From Lacibacter luteus (lineage in GTDB: Bacteria > Bacteroidota > Bacteroidia > Chitinophagales > Chitinophagaceae), in the NCBI RefSeq assembly GCF_004118265.1, contig NZ_SDHW01000004.1, positions 1 to 64,000 on the forward strand: a stretch of DNA of 64,000 nt, in the 5' to 3' direction. This document shows, piece after piece, positions 18,854 through 27,483 of the stretch. A program made the position numbers and the translations under genes. Under the pieces are notes generated by a model. It saw only the letters and a program-made list of their open reading frames with translations. It was not told the DNA's origin and did no database searches. Every line of letters starts with the position of its first letter. Position 1 is the first letter of the stretch.

Positions 18854-19417
18854 TTACTTCGCTTGATTGGCTTTTGCCTTTCGTTCGTCAATTAATCCTT
18901 TCGCTTTGGCAAATGCTTCCGGGTTTTCTTTTGGATGAGGAATAACCAGGTTGTCTTTACCATATACAAAACTTTTACGGCTGTAGTTAGCAGGCGCAAA
19001 TGTTTCCGTTAAATAGATCGCATCTTTCGGACAAGCCTCTTCGCACAAACCACAGAAAATGCAACGCAGCATATTGATCTCGTACTTGGCTGCATATTTT
19101 TCTTCACGATACAGATTTTCTTCGCCGGGTAAGCGTTCTGCAGCATCCATTGTAATTGCTTCTGCCGGACAAGCCACTGCACACAAACCGCAAGCAGTAC
19201 AATTCTCTCTGCCTTCTTCATCACGGTTAAGAATATGCAACCCACGAAACACAGGACTGAACGGTCGTGTTTCTTCGGGGTAATTGATTGTTACCTTCTT
19301 TTTAAAAATGTGCGAAAATGTAATACCCATACCTTTCAACACTGCAGGCAGATAAATCTTTTCCGCAATGCTTAATGGTTTACGGTCTACCGGTTTCGCT
19401 CTGTTTGTTAATTGCAT
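18854..19417 (-). CDS. nuoI: NADH-quinone oxidoreductase subunit I (two 4Fe-4S clusters)
   Basis: A 187-aa ferredoxin-like subunit that passes electrons through clusters N6a and N6b towards NuoB. Two CxxCxxCxxxC(P) motifs are visible: CTACGLCAVACPAEAI (about 77-92) and CIFCGLCEEACPKDAI (about 121-136). The N-terminus has the amphipathic membrane-facing helix usual for NuoI. The ATG at 19417 is preferred over an in-frame TTG three bases upstream. Confidence 0.96.
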   Translation of the reverse strand: MQLTNRAKPVDRKPLSIAEKIYLPAVLKGMGITFSHIFKKKVTINYPEETRPFSPVFRGLHILNRDEEGRENCTACGLCAVACPAEAITMDAAERLPGEENLYREEKYAAKYEINMLRCIFCGLCEEACPKDAIYLTETFAPANYSRKSFVYGKDNLVIPHPKENPEAFAKAKGLIDERKAKANQAK

Positions 19418-19420
19418 CAA

Positions 19421-19649
19421 CGTTTATTAAAAAAGTTTGCAAATGTATTTTTTGGTGTCAACTTCCAATCTTTCTTCACCTTTTGTTGCGTCGCACACTT
19501 GTACTTCGACAATTCTATTCATCCTGAGCTGAGTCGAATGACCCACCCCTTCAATCATTCTTTCTGTGTAACTCTCTGCCACCCCCTCCAAGGAGGGGAT
19601 AATCACTCCGCCTCTTTCACTCATCATTTATCATTCATCACTCATCTTA
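19421..19649. repeat. Repeat-bearing spacer between nuoH and nuoI
   Basis: A 229-base gap, unusually long for the operon. It contains GCGTCGCACACTTGTAC (19489-19505) followed by a CATCCTGAG motif. A close copy (GCGTCGCACACTTCTAC followed by CATCCAGAG) lies at 23732-23780, so it is a dispersed element. The segment 19618-19650 is a run of TCAT/TCATC units. No gene is seen. Confidence 0.6.
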
Positions 19650-20708
19650 TCATTTCTTCAAAAACAAAATCACTGCTGCTGTTACAATCATATTGAACAG
19701 TGACAAGGGAATCAATCCTTTCCAGCCAAGGTTCATCAACTGATCGTAACGGAAACGTGGAATGGTCCAACGTACCCACATAAAAAGAAAAATGAAGAAC
19801 AATATTTTTACAAAGAGTGCTGCTGCGCCTAACAAAGCCATGATATTGGTTGAAAAGCCCCATGCACTTTCATCGTAAAACGGAATAATATCGTAACCAC
19901 CGAAATACAAAGTAGCCATCACCGCACTGCTGATGAACATATTAATGTATTCAGCAAAGAGATAAAAACCAAGCTTCATACTGGAGAACTCTGCATGATA
20001 ACCACCAATCAATTCGTTTTCTGCCTCAGCCAAATCGAATGGCGTACGGTTACATTCTGCAAACGCACACACTAAGAAAATGAAGAAACCAAGTGGCTGC
20101 ACTATTACATTCCACAAACCTTCCTGTTGTTGCTTCACCATTTCGCCGAGGCTTAATGAACCGGTGATCATTAACAAAGCGATGAGCGAAATACCCATTG
20201 CCAGTTCGTACGAAATAATTTGTGATGCTGCACGCAAGCCACCCATCAAGGAGAACTTGTTGTTACTTGCCCATGCACCAATCATAATACCATACACACC
20301 TAAACTTAAAATGCCGAACACGTACAGAATCCCAATGTTTACATCAGCAATTTGCAGAGATATTGTACGGCCAAACAGTTCAACTTTATCGCCCCACGGA
20401 ATTACTGCGCTTGTAAGCATGGCAGTGATCATTGCCAACGATGGGCCAAGAATAAATAATACTTTGTTGGAAGAAGTAGGAATGATCTCTTCTTTCATGA
20501 ACAACTTTAAACCATCGGCTAAAGGTTGCAGCAAACCAAAAGGGCCTGCACGGTTAGGACCGAGACGATCCTGGATGAAAGCTGCAATTTTGCGTTCGCC
20601 ATATGTTGCATACATGGCTACCACCAATGAAATACTGATGATAAACCCGATAAACAGGGTTTTCTCCAGCACCAGTGCCCAATCGACTGCTAATAAAATC
20701 ATATCCAT
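19650..20708 (-). CDS. nuoH: NADH-quinone oxidoreductase subunit H
   Basis: A 352-aa membrane subunit that connects the peripheral arm to the membrane arm and forms part of the quinone chamber. Conserved features are GERKIAAFIQDRLGPNRAGP (about residues 32-51), an LAEAENELIGGYHAEFSSMK loop, and MWVRWTIPRFRYDQLMNLGWK near the C-terminus. Its ATG overlaps the nuoG stop (TAATG), so translation is coupled. Confidence 0.97.
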   Translation of the reverse strand: MDMILLAVDWALVLEKTLFIGFIISISLVVAMYATYGERKIAAFIQDRLGPNRAGPFGLLQPLADGLKLFMKEEIIPTSSNKVLFILGPSLAMITAMLTSAVIPWGDKVELFGRTISLQIADVNIGILYVFGILSLGVYGIMIGAWASNNKFSLMGGLRAASQIISYELAMGISLIALLMITGSLSLGEMVKQQQEGLWNVIVQPLGFFIFLVCAFAECNRTPFDLAEAENELIGGYHAEFSSMKLGFYLFAEYINMFISSAVMATLYFGGYDIIPFYDESAWGFSTNIMALLGAAALFVKILFFIFLFMWVRWTIPRFRYDQLMNLGWKGLIPLSLFNMIVTAAVILFLKK

Positions 20709-21820
20709 TAATTTCCTTTCTTCAACTGTTTAAATGATTCAGATGTTGCCGGTCCCTTCAACTCACTTAACTCTACCTGGTTTACTTCACTTACATCTTT
20801 AATGTTCATGAGTAACTTCGGATCTCTTCCACCCATAACTTTCGCAATGGTTTCGTGTGGTTTCTTAACGCCTACATAATGGCCTTGCGAAATAACTGAA
20901 TGACGGTTTACCTGTGTTGGTCCTTCAATTACCCAATCGCTGATTTTCTTACGTTCAAAACGACAGGTATTGCAGATCCATCCGGGTTCGCCTTTGGTTG
21001 TATCTTTTACTTCGCCCCACTCATCTTTGCGTGCTGTTACACGTAACACTTCATCGCCACGCATCCACAACTGAACTTCGCCGCTGCACTTATCGCATTT
21101 GCAATGTGCATCTACAGGCTTGGTAAACCATACACGGTTTTTGAAGCGGAAAGTTTTATCGGTTAATGCTCCCACCGGGCAAACATCAATTACGTTACCG
21201 ATGAAATCATTATCTAAACTCTTTTCAATGTATGTAGCAATCTCTGCATGATCTCCACGACTCAAAATACCATGACGACGTTCATTGCTCACCTGATCGG
21301 CTGTGTACACACAACGGTAGCAAAGAATGCAACGAGTCATGTGCAGTTGAATGTACGGACCCAGTTCGTGCTTATCGAAAGTTCTGCGTTTGAACTCGTA
21401 ACGGCTTGCGCCTTTACCATGTTCGTAGCTGAGATCCTGCAAATGACATTCACCGGCCTGGTCGCAGATGGGGCAATCGAGCGGATGGTTGATCAATAAA
21501 AATTCTACCACGCCATTTCTTGCATCTGTTACACGATCGCTGGTAATATTCTTTACCACCATGCCGTCCATAACGTTGGTACGGCAGCTTGCTACCAGCT
21601 TCGGCATAGGACGTGGATCGGCAGTTGAACCTGCTGCCACTTCTACCAAACAGGTACGGCACTTACCACCGCTATCCTTTAATTTGCTGTAGTAGCACAT
21701 TGCAGGCGGAGTAACATCGCCACCAATTTGTCGTGCAGCATTGAGGATACTTGTTCCCGGCTCCACATCAATGGTGATGTTGTCGATGGTTACTTTAAAA
21801 AGTTTTTTCTCTTCGGCCAT
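20708..21820 (-). CDS. nuoG: NADH-quinone oxidoreductase subunit G, short form
   Basis: A 370-aa iron-sulfur subunit. Residues 1-85 are a 2Fe-2S ferredoxin domain (Cys in AMCYYSK, GGKCRTCLVE). Next is the His/Cys 4Fe-4S box with CPICDQAGECHLQDL and then a 4Fe-4S ferredoxin region (TRCILCYRCV, DVCPVGAL). The rest covers the CxxC-containing N-terminus of the molybdopterin-oxidoreductase-like part (CKCDKC, CNTCRFERKK). The large inactive molybdopterin-type domain of about 500 residues found in proteobacterial NuoG is absent. This short form is usual for Bacteroidota, so it is not a truncation. Confidence 0.93.
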   Translation of the reverse strand: MAEEKKLFKVTIDNITIDVEPGTSILNAARQIGGDVTPPAMCYYSKLKDSGGKCRTCLVEVAAGSTADPRPMPKLVASCRTNVMDGMVVKNITSDRVTDARNGVVEFLLINHPLDCPICDQAGECHLQDLSYEHGKGASRYEFKRRTFDKHELGPYIQLHMTRCILCYRCVYTADQVSNERRHGILSRGDHAEIATYIEKSLDNDFIGNVIDVCPVGALTDKTFRFKNRVWFTKPVDAHCKCDKCSGEVQLWMRGDEVLRVTARKDEWGEVKDTTKGEPGWICNTCRFERKKISDWVIEGPTQVNRHSVISQGHYVGVKKPHETIAKVMGGRDPKLLMNIKDVSEVNQVELSELKGPATSESFKQLKKGN

Positions 21821-21826
21821 TTTATC

Positions 21827-21858
21827 ATTTTTTCACGCAAAGCTGCAAAGGAGCTAAG
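21827..21858. repeat. Left terminal inverted repeat of the GxxExxY cassette
   Basis: ATTTTTTCACGCAAAG (21827-21842) is the perfect inverse of 22273-22288; a GCTAAG motif further in is also mirrored. It starts seven bases from the nuoG start codon. Confidence 0.85.
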
Positions 21859-21867
21859 TCGCAAAGT

Positions 21868-22245
21868 TTATAAGTTATTTACTATTCGGTGTATCCCATC
21901 CTTTATCAGTGGTACATTGAAGTTGATCAACAATCCCAATTTACAACCTGATAGTTTTAAATACGTCTGCACTTGTTTGTAGTGCACATCTGCAAGTGCT
22001 TCTATTGATTTCAGTTCCACAATCACTTTATCTTCCACTATTACATCAGCTCTAAAACCAACTTCCATTTTTATTTCTTCATGAATTAATGGAACAGGAT
22101 GTTGTCGTTTAAAACGCAAGCCTGTTTTCGCTAACTCATAACAAAATATCTCTTCATAAACACTTTCAAACAATCCCGGACCATATTGTTTATGGATCCT
22201 GAAACACAAATCAACAACTACTTTTGAAATTTCATTTTCGGTCAT
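21868..22245 (-). CDS. GxxExxY family protein in a repeat-bounded cassette
   Basis: A 125-aa protein with the family-defining motif GPGLFESVYEEI (G-x-x-E-x-x-Y, about residues 22-33). A later FRADVIVEDKVIVELKS segment follows, whose D...ExK pattern resembles the PD-(D/E)XK nuclease core. The family's function is not established. The gene sits inside the nuo operon between nuoF and nuoG. It is bounded by perfect 16-bp inverted repeats containing the CGCAAAG motif commonly found around this family, and looks like a small mobile insertion that left both flanking genes intact. Confidence 0.9.
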   Translation of the reverse strand: MTENEISKVVVDLCFRIHKQYGPGLFESVYEEIFCYELAKTGLRFKRQHPVPLIHEEIKMEVGFRADVIVEDKVIVELKSIEALADVHYKQVQTYLKLSGCKLGLLINFNVPLIKDGIHRIVNNL

Positions 22246-22288
22246 TGTCTTTGCGTCTTTTTTACTTAGCGCCTTTGCGTGAAAAAAT
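22246..22288. repeat. Right terminal inverted repeat of the GxxExxY cassette
   Basis: CTTTGCGTGAAAAAAT (22273-22288) is the exact reverse complement of the left end. Another CTTTGCGTC copy lies at 22249-22257. The end touches the first base of the nuoF stop codon. Confidence 0.85.
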
Positions 22289-23646
22289 TACGCCGGAGTC
22301 GCCACCTCCAATGGCTTCGCATAATTTGCCAAACCATAATTTCTTACCACTGCTTCGCTTGGGTTGGTAACATGCCATTCAAACTCATCACGGAAATGAC
22401 GGATGGCTGCTGCTACCGGCCATGCTGCTGCATCGCCCAACGGACAAATGGTATTTCCTTCGATCTTGCGTTGAATATCCCACAACAGATCAATATCACT
22501 CATGCTTCCTTTGCCCTGATCGATCTTCAACAGAATCTTTTCCATCCAGCCTGTTCCTTCACGACAAGGCGAACACTGTCCGCAACTTTCATGACGGTAA
22601 AAACGGGCTAAGGTGTAGGTATGTTTTACCACGCACTGGTCTTCGTCCATTACAATAAAGCCACCACTACCCATCATAGTACCTGTTGCAAAACCACCAT
22701 CACTCAAACTTTCATACGTCATCATCCGACTTTCACCTTTTGCTGTTTTCAACAAAAGATTTGCAGGAAGAATAGGAACCGATGAACCACCGGGAATACA
22801 TGCTTTCAGTTTTTTGCCATTAGCAATACCACCGCAATATTCATCGCTGTAAATAAATTCTTCAACCGAAATATTCATTTCAATTTCATACACGCCAGGC
22901 TTGTTGATGTTGCCGCATGCAGAAATCAATTTTGTACCTGTAGATTTTCCTGTGCCGAGCTTTGCATATTCTTCACCACCATCGTTTACAATCGGCACTA
23001 CTGCAGCAATCGACTCTACATTGTTCACCACAGTTGGGCAACCCCATAAACCTTTTACCGCAGGAAAAGGAGGTTTGATTCGAGGATTACCACGTTTACC
23101 TTCCAGACTTTCAATCAACGCTGTTTCTTCACCACAGATATAAGCACCTGCACCGGGCTGCACAAAAATGTCGCAATCGAAACCACTGCCTAAAATATTT
23201 TTACCCAGGAACCCTGCATTGCGTGCTTCCTGCACAGCCACTTCCAAAATTTCTTTTACCCACCAGTATTCGCCACGGATATAGATGTAAGACGTGTTAC
23301 TGCCCAATGCATACGATGCACAAATCATTCCTTCGATCAACAAATGCGGAATGAATTCCATGAGATAACGATCCTTAAAAGTACCGGGCTCACTCTCATC
23401 GGCATTTACAACAAGGTAACGGGGAACTCCTTCAGGCTTTGCCAAAAAGCTCCATTTCATACCCGTAGGGAAACCGGCACCACCACGACCACGCAAGCCG
23501 CTTTTCTTTACTTCTTCCACTACAGCTTCAGGGCTCATCGTCTTCAATACTTTTTCCACGCTGCGGTAACCACCTTCACGGCGGTACACATCGTAATGCC
23601 TGATGCCTTCTACATGTGCCTTTTCTAATAATAATTTTCTACCCAT
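22288..23646 (-). CDS. nuoF: NADH-quinone oxidoreductase subunit F
   Basis: The NADH- and FMN-binding subunit where electrons enter complex I (452 aa). Visible are GLRGRGGAGFPTGMKWSF (NADH/FMN loop, about 50-67), NADESEPGTFKDRYLM (about 80-95), and the N3 cluster motif SCGQCSPCREGTGWM (about 353-367) with the distant fourth Cys in TICPLGDAA. Length and order match the family. The upstream gap of about 150 bases to the VOC gene carries repeats. Confidence 0.97.
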   Translation of the reverse strand: MGRKLLLEKAHVEGIRHYDVYRREGGYRSVEKVLKTMSPEAVVEEVKKSGLRGRGGAGFPTGMKWSFLAKPEGVPRYLVVNADESEPGTFKDRYLMEFIPHLLIEGMICASYALGSNTSYIYIRGEYWWVKEILEVAVQEARNAGFLGKNILGSGFDCDIFVQPGAGAYICGEETALIESLEGKRGNPRIKPPFPAVKGLWGCPTVVNNVESIAAVVPIVNDGGEEYAKLGTGKSTGTKLISACGNINKPGVYEIEMNISVEEFIYSDEYCGGIANGKKLKACIPGGSSVPILPANLLLKTAKGESRMMTYESLSDGGFATGTMMGSGGFIVMDEDQCVVKHTYTLARFYRHESCGQCSPCREGTGWMEKILLKIDQGKGSMSDIDLLWDIQRKIEGNTICPLGDAAAWPVAAAIRHFRDEFEWHVTNPSEAVVRNYGLANYAKPLEVATPA

Positions 23647-23792
23647 TTATTTCAGCTTTTAGCTTTTAGCTTGCAGCTTAAAGCAATTCTTTTTTTGTAA
23701 TCAACCTCAACAGCCCTGTTCATCTGCATTGGCGTCGCACACTTCTACTGTTGTGCTTCTTATCATCCAGAGTTTGACATTCCTATTCACCA
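23647..23792. repeat. Repeat-bearing spacer upstream of nuoF
   Basis: AGCTTTTAGCTTTTAGCTTGCAGCTTAAAGC-type units (from 23651 on) form an imperfect palindrome, followed at 23732-23780 by the second copy of the GCGTCGCACACTT element also seen between nuoH and nuoI. Confidence 0.6.
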
Positions 23793-24209
23793 CTACCCTT
23801 CTTTCGGATAATCGTAATTAAACATCCATTGAAAACCATACTTATCATTCAACATGCCGAAACGTGCGCCCCAGAATGTATCCTGCAGTTCCATTGTAAC
23901 TGTACCGCCTTCACTTAATGCAGCAAAGGTTTTGTTGATGCTGTCAAGATCTGTAAAATGAATTGATAAGCTCAGGTTTGATCCACCTGCTACTGGCTGA
24001 CCAGGCATACAATCCGACACCATGAACGTTAAATCTCCTGCACGAAAAGTTGCATGCATGATGAAGTCTTTTGCTTCGGCAGGAACTTCCATTGGCGACT
24101 CACCAAAGGTTTGCTGAAACTCAACAGCACCATTTAATGCCTTGCTGTAAAAAGCAAGTGCTTCGCCTGCATTACCGTTAAAATTGAGATATGGAACAAT
24201 TGCGTTCAT
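23793..24209 (-). CDS. VOC family protein (PhnB/glyoxalase-like)
   Basis: A 138-aa protein of the vicinal oxygen chelate superfamily, PhnB-like branch. It starts with VPYLNFNGNAGEALAFYSKAL (the typical beta-alpha opening) and contains ADLTFMVSD-like and FWGARFGMLNDKYGFQWMFN segments. Enzymatic role not predictable; relatives bind small molecules or metal. It lies inside the nuo operon between nuoE and nuoF, which is not part of the standard gene order, so a link to complex I is uncertain. Confidence 0.9.
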   Translation of the reverse strand: MNAIVPYLNFNGNAGEALAFYSKALNGAVEFQQTFGESPMEVPAEAKDFIMHATFRAGDLTFMVSDCMPGQPVAGGSNLSLSIHFTDLDSINKTFAALSEGGTVTMELQDTFWGARFGMLNDKYGFQWMFNYDYPKEG

Positions 24210-24238
24210 GTTGTTTGGTTTAAGGATGAAAGGTTTAT

Positions 24239-24445
24239 TTATTTATTTTCTTCATTGTCTTTAAACCAATCGGGTTTAAAGCGCAGGATATTTCTGAAAA
24301 TGAGCGAGACAAATGCCAACCCTACTCCAATAAATAACAATGGACGCATGGTTACTTTATCTTTTGCCATCAAAAAAACAACCATCACAATCATTGCCGA
24401 TGTTGTAAGCAAAAAGCCGATATACATTGCTGTTTTCTTCTTCAT
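24239..24445 (-). CDS. Small two-helix membrane protein
   Basis: A 68-aa hydrophobic protein with two predicted helices (about 6-25 and 34-52) and a charged tail (FKPDWFKDNEENK). I do not recognise the family. Its ATG begins one base after the nuoE stop, so translation is coupled to nuoE. A longer frame from 24475 would overlap nuoE and is less likely. Confidence 0.7.
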   Translation of the reverse strand: MKKKTAMYIGFLLTTSAMIVMVVFLMAKDKVTMRPLLFIGVGLAFVSLIFRNILRFKPDWFKDNEENK

Positions 24446-24446
24446 T

Positions 24447-24935
24447 TTAATTGGCTTTAGCTTTTCCTTCTGCAATCAGTGCATCAATTTTTTCTTTGGT
24501 CAGGTGCTCACGGTAATCCGGTCCTAACTGCATCATGGGTGCATAACCACATGCGCCCAAACATTCTACTGCCTTCAATGTAAACAAACCATCTTGCGTT
24601 GTTTGTCCGGGTTTGATCCCTAATTTTTCATAGATATAAGCAATAATATTATCGCTGCCATTCAACATACAGGGACCTGTTTGGCAAACTTCAAATATGG
24701 TTTTACCTACAGGTTGCAAATTATACATGCTGTAGAAAGTAGCCACTTCATATACTTCAATAGAAGTAATGTTCAACAACTCCGCAACATAATCCATTGC
24801 TTCTGCACTTAACCAACCACCATTCTGTTGTTGGGCATAATGCAACAATGGAATCAATGCACTCTTCTGCTTTCCTTCCGGATAGTGAGAGATCATCTCT
24901 TCTACCTTCTTCAACTGTTCTTCTGAAAACTTCAT
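24447..24935 (-). CDS. nuoE: NADH-quinone oxidoreductase subunit E
   Basis: A 162-aa thioredoxin-fold subunit holding the 2Fe-2S cluster N1a next to NuoF. Cluster ligands are visible in CQTGPCML (about residues 84-91) and CLGACGYAPMMQ (about 121-132). The frame can be extended by two codons to a TTG, but the ATG at 24935 is preferred. Palindromic AT-rich sequence fills the gap to nuoD. Confidence 0.96.
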   Translation of the reverse strand: MKFSEEQLKKVEEMISHYPEGKQKSALIPLLHYAQQQNGGWLSAEAMDYVAELLNITSIEVYEVATFYSMYNLQPVGKTIFEVCQTGPCMLNGSDNIIAYIYEKLGIKPGQTTQDGLFTLKAVECLGACGYAPMMQLGPDYREHLTKEKIDALIAEGKAKAN

Positions 24936-24966
24936 TATCAATTTTCAATTAATCAATTATCAATTT
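24936..24966. repeat. AT-rich palindromic spacer between nuoD and nuoE
   Basis: The gap is made of overlapping ATTGATAATTGATTAATTG-like units (minus-strand reading), nearly self-complementary. Confidence 0.5.
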
Positions 24967-26193
24967 CTATGCGTCTAATTCTCCTGCAATCAAATTCAAA
25001 CTACTCATCACCACAATCGCATCACTCAACATACTTCCTTTAATCAGTTCTTCGTAAGCCTGGTAGTAAATAAAGCATGGTCTGCGAAAATGTAAACGAT
25101 AAGGTGTACGTCCACCATCGCTGATGAAGTAATAACCCAACTCGCCATTTGCACCTTCTACACTGTGGTACAATTCACCTTTTGGCATTTCAATTTCACC
25201 CATAATGATCTTAAAGTGCCAGATGAGTGCTTCCATGCTGCTGTACACATCTTGTTTTGCAGGTAAATAATATTCCGGAACATTGGCATGATACACTTCT
25301 GCATCAGCACCTTTAATGTTTTCAATTTTTTGTACTGCCTGTTCAATAATGCTTAAGCTCTGCCACATTTCTACGTTACGCACCAGATAGCGATCGTACG
25401 TATCACCTGTTGTACCTACAGGAACAATGAAATCAAAATCTTCGTAGGAAGAGTATGGTGAGTGTACACGTACATCATAATCTACACCGGCAGCACGCAG
25501 GTTCGGACCAGTAAACCCATAGTTCAATGCACGCTCCGCAGAAATAGGACCACAACCAATGGTACGATCCATAAAAATTCTGTTACGTGTAAACAGGTTT
25601 TCAAACTCTTTTAATGCTTTCGGATATTCAGCAATAAACTTTTTCAGCTTTTGCCATGCAACTGGTGTAAAGTTTCTTTCGAAACCACCAATTCGACCAA
25701 TGTTTGTTGTTAAACGGCTGCCACAGATCTCTTCGTAAATTTCATAGATCAACTCACGGTATTCCATGAGGTAAACGAAGCCGGAGAACGCACCGGTATC
25801 AACACCCACAATAGAATTACAGATAAGATGATCGGCAATACGGGCAAGCTCCATTAAAATCACACGCAGGTAATCAACACGCTTTGGTGTTTGAATGCCT
25901 AATAATTTTTCGCAGGTAAGATGCCAGCCGATATTATTAATAGGGCTGCTGCAATAATTGAGACGATCGGTAATGGGTGTAATCTGGTACAGCGGACGAC
26001 GCTCTGCTAACTTTTCAAATGCACGGTGAATATATCCTACTGTTGACTCAGCACTCATTACACGCTCACCATCCATTTCCATGATGTTCTGAAACACACC
26101 ATGTGTTGCAGGATGCGTAGGCCCAACGTTAAGGGTGATTGTCTTTTTCTCAATCGAACCTTCGGGCAATAATATATTTTGAACGTCGCTCAT
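24967..26193 (-). CDS. nuoD: NADH-quinone oxidoreductase subunit D
   Basis: The 49-kDa-type subunit (408 aa) that forms the quinone-reduction site with NuoB. The start is MSDVQ at 26193; an 18-residue extension in the same frame is translated repeat sequence. Conserved GPTHPATHGVFQ (about 24-35), ESTVGYIHRAFEKLAE and the C-terminal AIVVMSSLNLIAGELDA are present. Separate nuoC and nuoD genes, as here, are the ancestral state. Confidence 0.97.
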   Translation of the reverse strand: MSDVQNILLPEGSIEKKTITLNVGPTHPATHGVFQNIMEMDGERVMSAESTVGYIHRAFEKLAERRPLYQITPITDRLNYCSSPINNIGWHLTCEKLLGIQTPKRVDYLRVILMELARIADHLICNSIVGVDTGAFSGFVYLMEYRELIYEIYEEICGSRLTTNIGRIGGFERNFTPVAWQKLKKFIAEYPKALKEFENLFTRNRIFMDRTIGCGPISAERALNYGFTGPNLRAAGVDYDVRVHSPYSSYEDFDFIVPVGTTGDTYDRYLVRNVEMWQSLSIIEQAVQKIENIKGADAEVYHANVPEYYLPAKQDVYSSMEALIWHFKIIMGEIEMPKGELYHSVEGANGELGYYFISDGGRTPYRLHFRRPCFIYYQAYEELIKGSMLSDAIVVMSSLNLIAGELDA

Positions 26194-26197
26194 GTTA

Positions 26198-26275
26198 AAT
26201 TCAATTTGAAAATGATTCAATTTGAAAATTTGAAAATGGAAATACAATTTTCAAATTCTCAAATTTTCAAATTAT
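26198..26275. repeat. Inverted repeat of TTTGAAAATTTGAAAAT type between nuoC and nuoD
   Basis: Left arm units CAATTTGAAAATTTGAAAAT (26218-26237) face ATTTTCAAATTCTCAAATTT (26247-26266). The two arms leave only a 9-base loop, so the transcript would fold into a long AU-rich hairpin. The same family recurs in the two gaps upstream. Confidence 0.8.
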
Positions 26276-26794
26276 CTAATTTATACTTCCTCCTCTGCCA
26301 AACATTTCATCATCCTTATCAATCCTTGTCTGGTCTTCCAATGGAAATTCTTTCCGCATCGGGAAATAATCCATTTCATCCACATTTAAAATGCGTTTAA
26401 GATTTGGATGACCAACAAAGTTTACCCCAAAAAAATCGTACGTTTCACGCTCCATCCAGTTTGCAGTTGCAAACAACTGTGTAGCGGTAAACACATCGGG
26501 TGTATTGATATTGGTAAATACTTTAAAACGGATACGCACATTATCCACCAGGTTGTGTAAGTGATACACAACTGCCAGTTCTCTTCCTTTATCGTTGGGA
26601 TAATGTACCGCCTGCAGATCGGTAAGAAAGCGGAACTTCAGTTCTTCGTCATCGTATAAAAACTGAAGCACTTTGAGGTTTTGTTCTTTTGGTGCTTCGA
26701 AAGTAAGCATACCGAAAGGTTCGGAAAAGTTGCTCACCTGTTCCCCGAATTTCTCCTGCAATTTGAGTTGAATCTGTTCGTTGGTCAATGACAT
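26276..26794 (-). CDS. nuoC: NADH-quinone oxidoreductase subunit C
   Basis: A 172-aa peripheral-arm subunit corresponding to the 30-kDa subunit of mitochondrial complex I. The signature region WMERETYDFFGVNFVGHPNLKRIL (about 109-132) followed by FPMRKEFPLEDQ is clear. It carries no cofactor and stabilises NuoD. Confidence 0.96.
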   Translation of the reverse strand: MSLTNEQIQLKLQEKFGEQVSNFSEPFGMLTFEAPKEQNLKVLQFLYDDEELKFRFLTDLQAVHYPNDKGRELAVVYHLHNLVDNVRIRFKVFTNINTPDVFTATQLFATANWMERETYDFFGVNFVGHPNLKRILNVDEMDYFPMRKEFPLEDQTRIDKDDEMFGRGGSIN

Positions 26795-26795
26795 C

Positions 26796-26875
26796 TCAAT
26801 TTGAAAATTTGATGATTTGAAAATTTGAAAATTATCTGCCGCTGTTCTCTACCTCATTTTCAAATTCTCAAATTG
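26796..26875. repeat. Inverted repeat of TTTGAAAATTTGAAAAT type between nuoB and nuoC
   Basis: The left arm (26798-26833: AATTTGAAAATTTGA, then GATTTGAAAATTTGAAAAT) faces ATTTTCAAATTCTCAAATT (26856-26874). Same repeat family as between nuoC-nuoD and nuoA-nuoB. Confidence 0.8.
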
Positions 26876-26887
26876 CTTCATTTGTGT

Positions 26888-27478
26888 TTATTGTATTCCG
26901 TAACTCTCCAATAATGCTTTGTAATGATCGCTGTTTCTGCGGCGTAAACTCTCCTGGCCTACTAAATCCTGTACACGCATCAATCCATCAAGAATTGCTT
27001 CGGGGCGTGGAGGACAGCCGGGCACATACACATCAACCGGTACCACCTGGTCGATGCCCTGCAGAACACTGTAGGTATCAAAAATACCACCGCTGCTTGC
27101 ACATGCACCAACCGCCATTACCCAACGGGGTTCGGCCATTTGCAGGTAAACCTGTTTTACCACAGGCGCCATTTTCTTCGAAATGGTACCCATTACCATC
27201 ATCAGATCGCACTGGCGTGGTGTAAAGGCCATACGCTCCGAACCAAAACGACCAAGATCGTAATGCGCCGCAGCTGTAGCCATAAATTCGATACCGCAAC
27301 AGGAAGTAGCAAACGGTAAAGGCCAGATCGAATTCTTACGGGCCAAACCAACTACTTCGCTCAGCTTTGTTGCAAAAAAGCCCTCACCCATATGACCTTC
27401 GGGCATATCAACCATGCTGATATGTCCGTTGTAATCGGCAGGTTTGGGGTTTACGTTATATTGTACGGGACGTGCCAT
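26888..27478 (-). CDS. nuoB: NADH-quinone oxidoreductase subunit B
   Basis: A 196-aa subunit bearing the terminal 4Fe-4S cluster N2, which donates electrons to quinone. The adjacent cysteines are in ATSCCGIEFMA, the third in GACASSGG and the fourth in VPGCPPRPEAI, as required. It lies 80-90 bases from each neighbour, both gaps being repeat-filled. Confidence 0.97.
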   Translation of the reverse strand: MARPVQYNVNPKPADYNGHISMVDMPEGHMGEGFFATKLSEVVGLARKNSIWPLPFATSCCGIEFMATAAAHYDLGRFGSERMAFTPRQCDLMMVMGTISKKMAPVVKQVYLQMAEPRWVMAVGACASSGGIFDTYSVLQGIDQVVPVDVYVPGCPPRPEAILDGLMRVQDLVGQESLRRRNSDHYKALLESYGIQ

Positions 27479-27483
27479 AATAG

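Noticed and set aside
20708-21820. nuoG as a truncated pseudogene.
   Set aside because: All iron-sulfur motifs are intact, the frame is clean and the stop overlaps nuoH. The short form without the molybdopterin-type domain is usual in Bacteroidota.
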